Shown: positions 1-11,480 of the stretch, one piece after another
Numbering within the stretch: the first letter of the stretch is position 1
Layout of the letters: each line of letters opens with the position of its first letter
NCBI GenBank assembly: GCA_029582165.1
Contig: CM055877.1
Location: forward strand, 38,036,249 to 38,100,248
Source: Portulaca oleracea
Lineage: Eukaryota; Streptophyta; Magnoliopsida; Caryophyllales; Portulacaceae
Direction of reading: 5' to 3'
Length of the DNA stretch: 64,000 nucleotides
Notes under the pieces: model-generated
What the model saw: the letters and a program-made list of their open reading frames with translations, nothing else
What the model was told of the DNA's origin: nothing
Databases searched by the model: none
Program-made: the position numbers and the translations under genes

Positions 1-1245
1 AAAAAATAAGTTAAAGGAGTTGAGAGGATTCGAACCCAGGCGAAGAAGGCGAAGAACAGGGTCAACACGGATCGTGCTGACCCTGGCACGATCCGTGTTG
101 ACGTCCAGAGAGCAAAAACTTTTGAACACAGGTCAACACGGACCGTGTTGAACCAACACGACCCGTGTTGACCCCCGCGTCCAAGTAACACGGGTATTTC
201 ACCCGTTTTCATGCCCCTTCTCTTTTCTTTTATTAATTTCGTCCGTTTTAACCCTCATTCATTCCACTCCTTAACCCATCTCATTCATTCTACTCTCTCA
301 CCAACTCCTTCCTCCATCTCCTTCAACCTCCATAACCATTCATCCTCAAACTCCTTCACTCTTTTACTCCATACTCCCTCAATTCTCACCCAAATCACTC
401 CATTTTTCTTCCATTCTTCCTAATTTTCCTTCCTCTTTCAAATTCCACCAATTTCATCCTCATTCCTTTCACTCCATTTTTCACCACATTCCCAAAAACC
501 TCCATTTTCACCCACATTCAAGTTCTTTTCTTCATCTTCAAGAGTAACAAGGTTTGATTTTTCTAATTTCTTTGTTTTATTTAGTTTATTTTCATTTTAT
601 ATTTCCGTTTTTAGTTTACATTTTTATGTATAATATGTGAATCTCCATTGTTGTCCACCATTGTTATGTTTTAAGCTTTTTGAAGTGTGAATTTCTTGTA
701 TATTTGTTGTTTCTTCGTTTTAGTTTAATTCGTTTGATTTAGTTTGTTAATTTTGCTTCTTTAGTTTTGATTTTCTGTTTTAGTTTTGTTTAGTGTTTAA
801 TTTAGTTATTTTCTTAATTTAAATTAGTTGTTTAATTATTTTTTGTTTAATTTAGCTTTTGTTTTCTGTTTTTAGTTCATTTTAGTCTTAGCTTAGTTTA
901 GTTAGTTTACCTTGCTTTAGTCTTTAATTGTGTACTTTGGTGTTATTTAAATGTTGTTTAGGTACAAAGGTTAGATTAGCTAACATTGGAGTAATTGTTG
1001 TTTATATATATGTTAAGTAAAGTTTTATTATCTTAGTTAGAGTCTTTTATCTATTAGCATTTGAGTTAAACTTAATCTAGATTAGTTTTCATTTCAAGTA
1101 ATATAAAGTATAGGAGTCTTAAGTAATTTTCAGTTTATTAGAGTTTTAGGTAGGATAGTTTAGTTCCCTTGTTTAGATTTAAGTAGTTTTCTTTGTAATC
1201 ATTTCTAAATCACTAACATTTTAGCTTGTATATATTGTATAAAAG
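1..1245 (+). other. Noncoding leader of Athila-type element with perfect hairpins
   Basis: No coding frame is supported here. The sequence begins inside an element whose 5' end lies outside the window. Two hairpin modules are visible. GTCAACACGGATCGTG (61-76) pairs perfectly with 87-102 across a 10-base loop, and a second, nested set based on CAACACGG/CCGTGTTG lies at 131-172. From about 211 to 540 the strand is pyrimidine-rich (repeated ATTC/CTCC), then T-rich to the ATG at 1246. Comparable hairpin modules occur in the Athila LTR at 6039-6370, so part of this stretch may itself be LTR-derived. I found no primer-binding site that would settle it. Confidence 0.45.
61..172. repeat. Paired inverted-repeat hairpin modules (GTCAACACGG)
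   Basis: The module reads GTCAACACGGATCGTG, a loop, then its exact reverse complement at 87-102, followed by a second run of CAACACGG and CCGTGTTG palindromes at 131-172. The RNA would form strong stems. It parallels the GTCACGGGCGTGAC modules at 6039-6370. Confidence 0.7.
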
Positions 1246-2556
1246 ATGGTTAGGACTACCCGTGGTGAGGAGCAAGCATCTAAGAAGCGAAAAGGGGACA
1301 ATGGTGACAAAGGCAAAGGCAAAGCGGGCTCATCCTCAAGGAAAACGCGAGGTAACAACCCTTTTAATTTAGAAGGTGTTCAATTTGAGCGTTACCTTGC
1401 CTTATCTCAGCGCAATATACTCCCTACTCGTTATATGAATGAGTCATTCTTACAAACAACTGGCATGCTAGACGATGTAGAATGACTTTTAAATAGAAAA
1501 GGGATGTTAGACTTTGCAAGGATGAGAGAGCCAACCTATCGGAACCTTACCCTAGAGGTGCTTAGCACCTTTGATGTGAACCTTAGGACACAAGAGGGTA
1601 GGATTACCTTTAGGATTGACGAAGAAGAATACCATTTGACACTCGCTCAATTTGCACAAATTTTTCGTTTACTAGTTGTCCCGGGTGTCGCCACAAGAGA
1701 TGTGCCCCCTTTGGCTGAATGGAACGCCAATGAATTTTAGCAATTTACCACAACTAGGAATGACTACCACCCGAGTAGGTCTAAGTGCACGCACATACGG
1801 AACCCCGTGTTCCGTTACACGCAGCGCATCCTAGCTTGTGGGTTATTTGGGAGGGGGGACAGTATGAATGTTGCGGCTCATGCTGAATTTTACACGCTGT
1901 GGGGTATGTATCATGCACGACCCGAAGTAAACCCCGCAGCTCTTTTTTCCACACATTTAGCACGCATAACATCTCACACTAGAGGTGATATCGTTATTGG
2001 TGGGTTGCTCACGGTTTTGGCTAGGCACTTTGGTTGGGATCCGGCTCGTCACGAGCGGGATAGGGTAGAGGGCCCAATGACCTTAGATGGTAGGGCGATT
2101 AGAGATATGAAAATGTGTAAGTTAAGAGGGGAAGAAGTTTGGTGGGTGTACCCCAACAATGAGTTGATGAGGCTTCCTCATCCTAACCTTACCATTCAAG
2201 AACTCCCAAATGTTCTATTCCTTCCTAACGCACCATTTCCACAACCTAACCCTATTCCTGACCAAGTTCCTTCGCCTCCTCATCACGAGGGTGGCGGGGA
2301 TGATGAAGAAGGTCCCGCCGCCGCATTTGACTTTCAAGATAGTTTTAATTCTTTGCGTGCAGACCAAGCCTCCCTCCGAACCTATTGCGAAAACGAGTTT
2401 GGTTATTTTCGAACCACTTCAAACCAAATTTTACACAACCAAACTCGTATTTTTGAGAGGCTAGACCATCTAGACCAAGCCAATGCCACCCAGGCTGCCC
2501 AACAAGCGCGAATGCTCGAGATGATGCAAGCGATACGCGATTGGCAGTTGAACTAA
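1246..2556 (+). pseudogene. ATHILA ORF-1-type retrotransposon protein, two nonsense mutations
   Basis: This is a 437-codon frame resembling the ATHILA ORF-1 family (Pfam PF03078) of Athila-lineage Ty3 retrotransposons, a protein of unsettled function often placed in the env-like position. The start is a lysine-rich basic segment (residues 10-40), followed by the family-type stretch around FERYLALSQRNILPTRYMNE and, further on, LTVLARHFGWDP and VWWVYPNNELMRLPHPN. A proline- and acid-rich linker (about residues 335-365) leads to a glutamine-rich, probably coiled-coil C-terminus. One reading frame runs throughout; it is broken only by TGA at 1483-1485 and TAG at 1738-1740, with no frameshift. That pattern suggests point-mutation decay of a formerly coding copy. 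The gene precedes a long noncoding region and an LTR, as expected for the 3' end of Athila. Family assignment is from recognisable sequence style, not a search. Confidence 0.7.
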
Positions 2557-4317
2557 CCTAACCAATACCCTTACCCACCTCCTCCACCACCGCAGTAATT
2601 GTCCTAGTTTACCCCTTTTGTGCTTATTTCTTCTAGTTTTATGCATTGAGGATAATGCTTTGTCCAAGCACGGTGGGATTAACTTAAAAAAATAAAAAAT
2701 AAAAAAAAATTTGTGTTTTCACCCTTTGTGAATATGTCTTTTATTTTCTGTTTTTTCTTTTAGTTTGTTGATTTTAGTTTTAGTTTTGTTTCTTTAATTT
2801 TTCTTTAGTTTAGTTTAGTTTTTCTTTTTGATTTTTCTTAGTTTTCTATTTTCTTTCATTTATGAATTATTGCATTAGTTAAGTATCATATTAGATTTTA
2901 ATTTTATTTCTTTTTCTTAGTTTTTAGTTTCTTATTTTCTAGTTTTTCATTTGACTTTTGATTTTAGATTTTGAAAAAAATAAAAATAAAAATCAGAAAA
3001 TTTCAGAAATTTAAAAAAAAATTGAAAAAAGAAGAAAAAAGAAAAAAAAATAAGATAACGCTAGATAAGTTTTCTTTTGATTTAATTTAGTCTTGTATAG
3101 TCCTTTTTGTGAATTAAAGTTTTGAAAAGAGTTGTGAATCACAGAGAGTTTAGAATTGTACTTTGATAGTGATGATTGCTTGCCCTTTTTAGATCTTTTG
3201 GAATGAGTTTAGCACGTATACGTCTATATGAGCTAGGTTTATTTGAGAGCTTTTTACCCGTGAGACCACAAAGGCCTTAAATGACTAATCATTTTTTAGT
3301 CTCATTTCCATGTGTGGCTCATCCTTAGTTGCATTCTCTAGAACTTGCGATGCATCTCTTTGAAACTGCATTTTTGCTTGTGCATTGGTAATATGATAGA
3401 GGAATTCTTGTACATATTTTAGCTACAAAGCCAAATAGTCACCTTTACAAGTGAATTATCCGCTTTTAACCCACTTTTAGCCTTGTATCACTCTTTCTTT
3501 TGATTACCTACATTTTTAGCCATGGTCGTATATATAATTTCCTACCTTTAAGCCATTGCTTGGAGTGCTAGAGTGTGAAAAGTTGGGTTGATTTTTTGTG
3601 TATTTGTGGTTTGGTCTTGTTGGGGATGTTGTAAAGTTGAAATATTTTTAGATTGCTCCCCATTGTAGCTTGATATGGGTTGAGTTGAAATTACCTTATT
3701 GATGTATATATCTTTGAGTTTGAATTGAAATATTTGAATTTCAGAAAAATATAGCAAAAAGAGAAAAAAAAATGAAAAAAAAAAACAGAGAAATGAAAAA
3801 AAAAATGTATTTTGATAGTTTATTTTTCTTTGAGTTGAGGCAATTTCCACATGATTATGGGATGCATTGATATGTTTATAAGGTGTGAGTGTTCTTATTT
3901 GAATAATTTGGTGAGGTTTATGCTCCAAGTATTGGCTTTTAGCTCCACTTTCCCAAATATATCTCCACTCCTTACCCTTAACCTTAGCCCCATTACAACC
4001 CTTTTTGAAAGCCCTCTTGATTATCATTGTGCATTGCATCTTAGCGGTAGAAAATTGAGATTATTTGCAAGCTTATGGTAAAATGTTGCTTTGTGATTGA
4101 GTATTGAGTGCACCTTCATTGAATATTCTATTTTCAAACACATGAGAGGAGTGTTTCCACATTCCCTAAAGTGAGGTTGCTCTCAATTACCTAGTTTCGT
4201 CCATTATCGTGTGCTTGCTTGTTTCATTTATGATTTGAAGGTGATTAGTTTGATCTTGATAGGTATGGTTTTTGTAATTCTTTTTAGGGACAAGCAAGGT
4301 GTAAGCATGGGGGGATT
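2557..4317 (+). other. Athila 3' noncoding region, first copy, ending in a polypurine tract
   Basis: AT-rich, with poly-T and poly-A runs at 2690-3060 and 3750-3810, and no supported gene. It ends with GCATGGGGGGATT (about 4305-4317), which acts as a polypurine tract in front of an LTR-like TGATAAGTG. The part from about 3400 to 4300 is a diverged homologue of 4600-5786: both contain CCCTAAAGTGAGGT, TTACAACC and CAAGCTTATGGTA at corresponding places. The 3' end therefore exists twice in tandem. Confidence 0.55.
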
Positions 4318-4595
4318 TGATAAGTGTATTTTATATATATGTAATCTTGGGTTATTTAGAGTCAATTTGAGTGATTATTGATATGAATGTGTTATTTTTA
4401 TACTCGGATTCTCTATTTTATGCTTGGTTAGAGTTTGGTATAGTTTTGTAGGAAATTGGTGTTGAATTGAAGAAATCAAGCTTAAAATCAAGTATATGGA
4501 ATCCAAGAGGATCACAATTGAAGAATAAACTCTAGAACTTGGCTTGTTTTCTCTTTGAGGCCACACTTGACACTTGCTTGATGATCAACATGATT
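4318..4595 (+). mobile_element. Truncated 5' portion of an Athila-type LTR
   Basis: Immediately after the G-rich tract the sequence starts TGATAAGTGTATTTTATAT, a typical start for LTRs of this group. It then runs for under 300 bases before a second copy of the 3' noncoding region begins near 4596. No matching CA end is seen, so it is an LTR fragment left by recombination or by a nested insertion. Boundary at the right is approximate. Confidence 0.45.
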
Positions 4596-5786
4596 GAGGC
4601 CCATTTTTTTTTGTAGCCACTAAGCCAAATAGCCACCCAACCCCCTATCCCTTTTTATTTGCCTGCGTTATGCCCTAACCCGCATTATGCTTCACCTATT
4701 TCTAGCCTTGGTCGTTCAATTTTTCTCCTAACCCTCTTTGCCAAGCATACGAACAACGCTTTGTGGGGTGAGAGCGTCTTATGGCTCCGATATGTTGGTT
4801 TGTTGGTTGGTTTTTGGTGATTTGTGAAGGGAAGAGTTTCTTACTGCAAATTACATTAGGATTTCCCTTGAAAAATCGATTAGGTTCGACGATCTTCCTA
4901 GGGGTGAATCAATAGTTGTATTTTGAGTCCTGCCGCTCGCAGTGCTTTGTAATGTCGAAAAAAAGAAAAAAATGATAGAAAAAAAATAAATGGAAAGAAA
5001 TAAAAACAAAGGAGTTTAGCTAGTTAGTGGCTTTGAATAAAGTGTGTGGCATGACTAGTTCTCAATATCTTTCCCCCTTGGTTGAGGTTATTTATAGGTT
5101 GTATATGCTTCATTTATGGAGGATTGATGGGTGATGTTGATTCTTGATTTAAGTTGTAAGTGTTGTTCAGTCTTGGTTATTAACTCCACATTTCCCAAAA
5201 TTATTTTCCCCTCCTTTCCCTAACCTAGCCCCGTTACAACCTTATGAAAGTCCTCATGATTGTGATTCTCGTTCGTCGTTCCTAGTGGTGGAGAATGAGA
5301 CCCTTGCCAAGCTTATGGTAGTGCGCATGCATTAGGAGAATTTTGAGTGAAACCGCATATTCCTTCAAACACAAGAGGGGAGTGTATCCACATACCCTAA
5401 AGTGAGGTCCTACCAATCCCAATTAGTTCACCAACAGCTAAGTGGAAATTTGAAGTGAATTTGGGACTTTGATTGCTTGGATGTCTCTTTCCTTTCTTTC
5501 CTTTCTTTCCTTTCTTCCCTTTCTTTCTTTCTTTCTTTCTTCGCTTTATGTTTTACTTCACTTCTCTTTTTATATTTTTCCTTCCGTTTTTCTTAAGGCT
5601 TTTTTGGGTATAGTCGCTACAAACCCTCACGAGACCCACCTCGTCCACCCGGGCTGCCGGGGAGTTTAAAGGCTTGGTGCATACGCTAAATGCATCCGTT
5701 ATCTCCCACGAAAGCGGAATAGTTGTTTAGATGGTTTCATTTAGTAATTTTCGCTCGGGACGAGCAAAATCCTAAGTGTGGGGGGG
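4596..5786 (+). other. Athila 3' noncoding region, second copy, with polypurine tract
   Basis: This is a second, diverged version of 3400-4317. It carries the same landmarks in the same order and ends in AGTGTGGGGGG (5776-5786), the polypurine tract that primes plus-strand DNA synthesis in LTR retrotransposons. A pyrimidine-rich CTTTC microsatellite occupies 5480-5545. No coding sequence is supported. Confidence 0.6.
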
Positions 5787-7409
5787 TGTTTAGGCTCGTT
5801 TTTGAGCCTAAATATTACTCTACTTACTTAGAATTTTAGTTCGTTACCTTCTTTAATAAATATTTCTTACCCGTGTTTTACCAGTTTATTTGCAGGTTAG
5901 TTTGGGCCCGAAGCATGGGAAATATTGAGTTCGTTGACGCTAAGAAGCCAATTCCGGAGTTCAAGGAAACAATCCCGGGATCCTAGAAGCCGGCCCTCGT
6001 CCTCAAGGCCAAAGGAGCACAAAACAGAAAACCCAGGAGGTCACGATCACTACCCCCAAGGGTAATGCCCGTGACCTAAGAGCAAATCAAGGGGAAGCTG
6101 AACCTAGGAGGTCACGGGCGTGACCCCCAAGGGTAACGCCCGTGACCAATTTAAGAAGAATTTTTGGTCAAAAATGCCGAGAGCCGTCACGGGCGTGACG
6201 ACAGCAGGTAGCGCCCGTGACATTATCGAAGAAAATCCCAAGAGTTGTTTCCCAGGTGGTCACGGGCGTGACCCCCAAGGGTAATGCCCGTGACCACAGC
6301 GAAGAATTCCAGCCCGAGATTTTGAAATCGCCTCGTCACGGGCATGACGAATGCTGGTAGCGCCCGTGACGAGCTGGGATTACGTGATGTTTGGCGTTAA
6401 ACGACTGTGTTTTATGTAATTTTCCCCCTTTGTATTTAAGCTCGGTCCCAATCTAAACCTAGCAAGTCTTTGATTACTCTTCATTACTCCTCTTAGAAAT
6501 TAATTTGCTCCCATTGTACCTTAGATCTTTACCTAATTCTACTCTCAAACACTTTTATTTTGCATTAGTTCTAGATTATTACAATCAAGAAGCATTTATT
6601 TTGAAGATATATTATTCAAGCTTTGGATTTATCTTGTTTTTATTCCAGCAATCTTAGTTTTTATTTGGGTAAGTCTATTTCCTTATTTGATTATTTATCT
6701 TAATTAGTTCCTTGTGATAAATCTTGTCGAATTTCTTTCCTTAAAATCATGTTTAGCTTCTTCATTCTAGATCTGATAATTTTAGTACTAGTTAACATGT
6801 TTAGTTGCTAATTTCCTTAGGGTTTAAGGGGAAGTTTAGCCCCTAATGGGATCCCTTGTTCAAAGTTAGTTCTAGATAGGGCATTAGACCTTGATTATGA
6901 AGTTTTCATTCGAACACTCTATTGACTACGGGATTTAATGCGGCGAAAGTCCATTACATCTTCATCAAACATAATCTTTTAGAGTATTCAAATGGATATT
7001 TGAACAATTCCACATGAGAATAGTGGAGGAGTTCGGGTAGGGAAATTTGCACATCAAGCTTTCTAAGTGCGTCCTTAAGAGATTATTGGACAAACTTTGA
7101 GGGTTAAATTTGGGTATACCTCGAGAGGGGCCCCGAAGTGGCTTTATTCATGCAATATCCTAATTTCTAGCTTGGTTTAGTGCTTTGTCCGAGACTGCTT
7201 TGTTAAGGGTGACCATTAGGTGGCGAAAACCGACCCTAGAACCCATCTTTTCTCTGATTTTATCCAGAAATCTGTCTTTGTTTCCCCCATCATCGATAAA
7301 TAGTTGTTTTACCTTAAACTAAGTTTAGTAGCGAAAGTTTTGATTAAAAGAACCTTGCTTCCTGTGGATACCATAAACAAACCCCGACTATACTATAGCT
7401 CGAACAACA
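5787..7409 (+). mobile_element. Athila-type 3' LTR, complete
   Basis: The LTR begins TGTTTAGGCTCG directly after the polypurine tract and ends TAGCTCGAACAACA at 7409, giving canonical TG...CA ends and a length of 1,623 bp, in the usual range for Athila LTRs. A TATA-like TGTATTTAAGC lies at about 6432. The end contains CCTGTGGATACC, a recurrent motif near the 3' end of such LTRs. On its right it abuts the 3' noncoding part of a minus-strand Tat element (7410 on), so it inserted into that element. The matching 5' LTR and target duplication are outside the window. Confidence 0.75.
6039..6370. repeat. Five hairpin modules GTCACGGGCGTGAC...CGCCCGTGAC inside the LTR
   Basis: Five successive modules pair a left GTCACGGGCGTGAC-like arm with a right GTAACGCCCGTGAC-like arm, separated by CCCCAAGG or a similar loop of about 10 bases. 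They start near 6039, 6104, 6186, 6258 and 6334. They are GC-rich islands in an AT-rich LTR. Arms differ by compensating or single changes between modules, so stems are kept more than loops. Confidence 0.7.
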
Positions 7410-9030
7410 GGCTTGAAGGATGATCATGTAGATGACCTTGATTGCTTCCAAATGTATGCTGATGTATGACAAGCCCCCGGTTTGGCGTAGACTCTTGATG
7501 ACACTGTCCTACTTTGGAGAGCACCTTGGAGATCTACAATCCCCAAGTTTCGATGTGGATTGACGAGATGATGCATGGGAACCATAAAATAGGAGAAGGC
7601 ATAGTCCTTAGTAGTGAGTCTCAAACTCTCATTTTGCCGAACTTGCCCAAAGGGTTTTCAAGTTAGCTCCTCTTTTCTTTTTCTTTTTCTTTTCTGTTTT
7701 TTTTTTCTTTTTTTTCTTTTTTTTTTCTTTTTTCTTCTTTTCTTTTTCTATCTCTTTATTTTTCTTGATGAGACCACTATTAGGACATCTATGAGATTGA
7801 AGATGCAGGACATTGTAGGATAGGGAGTAAGTGTCCCTCTTTGAAGCTATCTCTGATAAATGTCTTGAACGATGTCACAAAGGTAGCGCGAGCCCCTAGT
7901 TTAGAGTAGCTTGTTTTTTAGTCTGTTCATAATCATGTGGTTGCCAGTTAGTCGCTGATCTGATGTGGACGACTTTCACTCATGCTGAGAAGTAAGCCAC
8001 ATAGAGCCTCATACTTTCATTAATAACTGAGCTGAAAAAGTCCTTAAAGGGTGAGATGGGATGAAAGGGTTGGTTAGGAAGTGTTTGGAGAAGGAGGCAG
8101 TGGACGATGGTTTTATTAATGAATGGGATGTGGAGACACTTAAGAATGATCGTGTCTTAAAGGGGAGAAGAGATAGTCAAATGGGAGAGACATCATCTCT
8201 TGAGAAAGGGTTGAAAGGGATGGTAGATGAGACTTTATTGATGAATGAGATAGGGAGACACTCAAGAATGATCGTGTCTTGAAGAGATTGTCAAATGGCA
8301 TAGACATCATCTCTTGGGAAAAGGTTGGAACATGGTTATGGAATGATGTCCAAGTCTGACGGAAGGAAGATGGAGTGTTGATGATGATGAAATCCAGGGT
8401 TTACTCTCCTTTTGCCTAACCTACCCTGACGGGTTTTCAGGCTGGCCTCTCTTATTCTCTCACTCCCCTTTTGCCTAGCCTAGGATTCCAAGCTGGCCTC
8501 TCTTGTCTTGTTTTGGTTTTTTTTTCTTTTTTTCTTTTTTTTTCTCTCAAATACCAACATTTGAGGACAAAGGATACTCCTTGTAGCGGCCGGGCCTCAA
8601 AAAGGTTTTCCTACGTATCCAAGGTGGAATCAGGCTAGTCGTAGCACAACTTTGATGGGTAGTCCCTCGAGGAAGACTTAGCGTTTCAAAAAGATGGTTA
8701 TGAAGATTTGAGGGTTCATATGCATGATGGATGAAAGGTTTGTGAAGGTTATAGAAGGCTCAGGTGTACGGATGATGAGGTGAAGGTTTGAGATGAGATT
8801 TTCTGAGGTATGCATGACTCGTATTTTCGTGTTCTCACTTCTTATTCTCCTCTAACCCCTTTTTTCTTCTTTCTTTCTTCCTTTTTCTTGTTTCATTTCT
8901 TTCTCAACCTTTTTTTTTAAACTCCATTTTGCTTTCACTTTTTTCACTTTTTCACTTTTTCCTGTGCTCCCTTCTATTTTTTCAACTTTCTTCTCCATGG
9001 AATTGACTCCTGCTCGCCTTTCTCATGACA
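7410..9030 (-). other. 3' noncoding region of the minus-strand Tat element
   Basis: No gene is supported. It is the inverse of about 36570-39390: the segment near 8581 (TTGTAGCGGCCGGGCC) corresponds to 38080, and the start at 7410 to 39385. It holds homopurine/homopyrimidine tracts at 7663-7755, 8510-8545 and 8865-8960, and repeats with GATCGTGTCTT around 8145-8285 corresponding to the repeat array at 38387-38740. Confidence 0.65.
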
Positions 9031-9535
9031 TTAGTCACAACACACCTTTTGGCATTGGGGTAGATATGGAGGAGATCGGTGGTGCTGAATAAGGTAAGTA
9101 GCGAGCAAAGTATCTACTTCTTTCTGAAAGTGGCTTCCATTGTCACTAATGATCTCATGAGGCATATGATGTTCTGAAGGATGAATTCGGATTAGTTTGA
9201 ATGTGAGTTTGGCATAAGAGGCTGCCTCTACCCACTTACTAAAATAATCAATGGCGACCAAGATGTATTCATGTCCTCCTGTTCCTGTTGGGTGTATCTT
9301 GCCAATAATGTCGATACCCCATATCAAAAATGGCCATGGAGATGTCAAAGTAGTCAAATACGAGGGAGGTTGATGTTGCAAATTGGCATACTCCCGGCAT
9401 TTGTGACGTCTTCAAATGAAATCCCAGAAATCTGCCTTCATAGTGAACCAATAACAACCAGGCTTTTGAATCTTCTTCACTAGCATGCTCCCATTCATGT
9501 GAGGTCCATATTCTCCTCCTTTGCACTTTTAGCAT
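9031..9535 (-). pseudogene. Ty3-type integrase fragment (Tat lineage)
   Basis: In a retrotransposon this enzyme inserts the cDNA into the host genome. The minus strand shows the start of the catalytic core (rve) with WGIDIIGKI (first catalytic Asp), the family-typical ATDYFSKWVEAASY-like stretch (here AIDYFSKWVEAASY), then ISDNGSHF with the second Asp. The frame ends at about 9031, before the catalytic Glu. Upstream, in a second frame (9535-9269), are remnants of the linker and zinc-binding region (CYWF, CREYAN). It cannot be active: the frame changes, stops are present and the third catalytic residue is missing. It follows the RNase H relic, in normal pol order. Confidence 0.8.
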
Positions 9536-10188
9536 CGATGCACAACAAATTGATGTTTGTAGGCGATATCTAGTACAAGCGATCTTGGATCAAATAATAT
9601 TGTGCTGCTAAAGATCTGATTGCCCGTTGTCCTCTAGCTCGGCTGGATATTCTCCTTTCCGAAGAAAGTTTCTTCTTCTTGTGTCTCCATATTGCAGACA
9701 TATGCTGGTTTACACTGCCGCTCTACTATTACTAGTAGTTGGAGCGTGCCTGATGGGATCGATATCATTGAAGATAACTTGGCTAGAGCATCAACCAATT
9801 CATTGTGATCCCTAGAAAGGTATTAGAAGCTAATCTTCTCAAATTGATCAGCAAGTCCCAAAAGCTTCTGTTGGTATGCCATAAGGCATTCATTCCGAAC
9901 TTTCCACGTGTTCTTAGCCTAATTGATGATAAGGCTAGAATCTTCAAAGACCTTTATATGGCGTATACTTAAGGCCAAAGCAGCTTGTAAACCCTTGATG
10001 CAGGCTTCATATTCGGCAGCATTATTTGTGGCGTCAAAATCCAGCTTCATAGATACAGGAACATGTGCCCCTTCTGGAGAGATCAGTAGTACTCCTATTC
10101 CACAATCCATTTGATTGGAAGCCCTGTCAAAATACATTTCCCATGTATCTTCATCTGTAAGGAAAATGTCTTCATCTGGGAATTCCAA
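9536..10188 (-). pseudogene. Second (archaeal-type) RNase H of Tat-lineage pol
   Basis: The open segment 10188-9919 contains WEMYFDRASNQMDCGIGVLL and TNNAAEYEACIKGLQAAL, where FDRAS is the expected FDGAS carrying the first acidic residue and the Glu of AEYEA is the second. These are hallmarks of the additional RNase H domain found in Tat-lineage elements. The sequence continues past 9918 towards the integrase in degraded form (about 9918-9770 still resembles the end of the domain, with the D-x-ADALA region altered). It sits between the RT-linked RNase H fragment and integrase. Confidence 0.75.
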
Positions 10189-10438
10189 GTGAGTGCTTGG
10201 AGGTTCCTATGATGGTGAAGCGGCCAAGAAATCTGAAACAACCCACCCTTTGGCAAAAACTGGAGTTGCTCAAGTAATAGTTGGCGCTCTCTTGACCTTT
10301 TATCTTTTGGGCTAGCATAGCGCCCATTGCGGTGCTAGTTACTGCAAGATAAAGGAGTAGAGGCTCATCTTGTATTGGAGGCATAAGGACCGATGGATGC
10401 TGCAAATACTCTTTGATTTTTTTCAAAAGCAGCTTCAC
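10172..10438 (-). pseudogene. End of reverse transcriptase / first RNase H, Tat-lineage pol fragment
   Basis: The translation contains LLLYLAVTSTAMGAMLAQ, matching the RT/RNase H junction typical of Ty3 elements (LYLAVS-x-TA-x-GALL-x-Q), preceded by a connecting segment with KIKEYLQHPSVLMPP. The polymerase palm with the F/YxDD motif is absent, so only the last part of RT survives. It overlaps the following frame by 17 bases, which reflects a frameshift rather than gene overlap. This fragment is the upstream limit of a 1.4-kb island of pol in otherwise noncoding sequence. Confidence 0.7.
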
Positions 10439-11148
10439 ATTGATCGTCCCATTCTATGAACCCCTTATCTCCTTTGGTCATAACACACCTTTTGGAATGG
10501 GTTAAGGGTTTGAAAAGGGTTGAGGTTTGATGGAGAGGCCAAAGATGTGAGTGGTAGGTGATAAGTCGAGATTGAATGAAAAGATGAGGGTAATGTGGGT
10601 GGTGAAACGGAGGTTGGGTTCAAGCCCCCCGTCCTTGGCACATTTTGTTAAGTTGCTGGTCTAGGAGCATAGAGATGTCCATTTTCAAGAGACTGATGAT
10701 TTTGGTCTTCTCTCCTTTTGTCCAGCCTGCCTAATGAGTGTAGAATGGCTTCTCTCTTTTTCTTTTTTTTTTTGTTTTTGTTTTTCTCTCTTTTTTTCCT
10801 TTTTTTTCTTTAATTAAACCCTGGATTCGATGAGATAAAAGATGGGAACGAGGTATACAACAAAGATGGAAGGATAAGAGAAAATGAAATTTGTCAGACT
10901 TGGTTTGTACGGATGATAGATAGATGAGAGAACTTCTCAACTCAAGTAAAAAAAAGAAGCAAGAAATTCTGTTTGATCACATAGCAATAAGAGCAAAGAA
11001 ATGAATGAAGAACTGACTCTAATAGACTCTGAGCATGAAATGCTTGACAACCAAGACTGTAGCTACTTCTAAAGCTCCTTTAATGATGTGCCCTCCTTGT
11101 CCTCGTATGGGAATCCAAAGTCTAACAATTCTCCATGTTGTTCCTTCG
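10439..11148 (-). other. Noncoding segment of the minus-strand Tat element
   Basis: It corresponds in reverse to 35817-36570, for instance TGTTAGACTTTGGA and the ACCAGCAGCTTAACC region. There is a polypyrimidine stretch at 10755-10815. The junction with the pol relic at about 10480 carries TCATAACACACCTTTTGG, closely repeated at about 9035 on the other side of the relic, so the pol island is bracketed by a direct repeat of about 18 bases. Confidence 0.6.
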
Positions 11149-11480
11149 CACTACAAGAAATATGGTTATTTGTGGCATCAAATTTTGCCACAATATATAA
11201 AAATATTGCTACAATAGCCTTTTGTAGCATTTTTTGGAAATGCCACAAATGCCTTGTTACAAAATGCTTTTGTGGCAAACTTAAAATTGCCACAAATTGT
11301 AAGGCTTTTGTGGCATGTTTTGAATTGCCACAAAAGCTAAAATGCTACAATATCATAATTTGTAGCAACTTTACTTTGCCAAAAAACTAACTTTGCCACA
11401 AATTTGTAGTATATGTGGCATGCAGGATTTACTACAAATAATATTTTATTTCTAAAAATACTTTTGTGGCAACTTACATT
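11149..11480 (+). repeat. CACTA terminal and subterminal repeat region
   Basis: The sequence begins CACTACAAGAAA at 11149. In the next 330 bases the motif TTGTGGCA or its complement TGCCACAA, and close variants, occurs about ten times in both orientations. In other CACTA elements such repeats bind the transposase (TNPA-like) protein. The density drops sharply after 11480. Confidence 0.8.

Noticed and set aside
1..45. GGATTCGAACCC, resembling a tRNA T-loop
   Set aside because: No acceptor stem, D-arm or anticodon arm can be folded around it.
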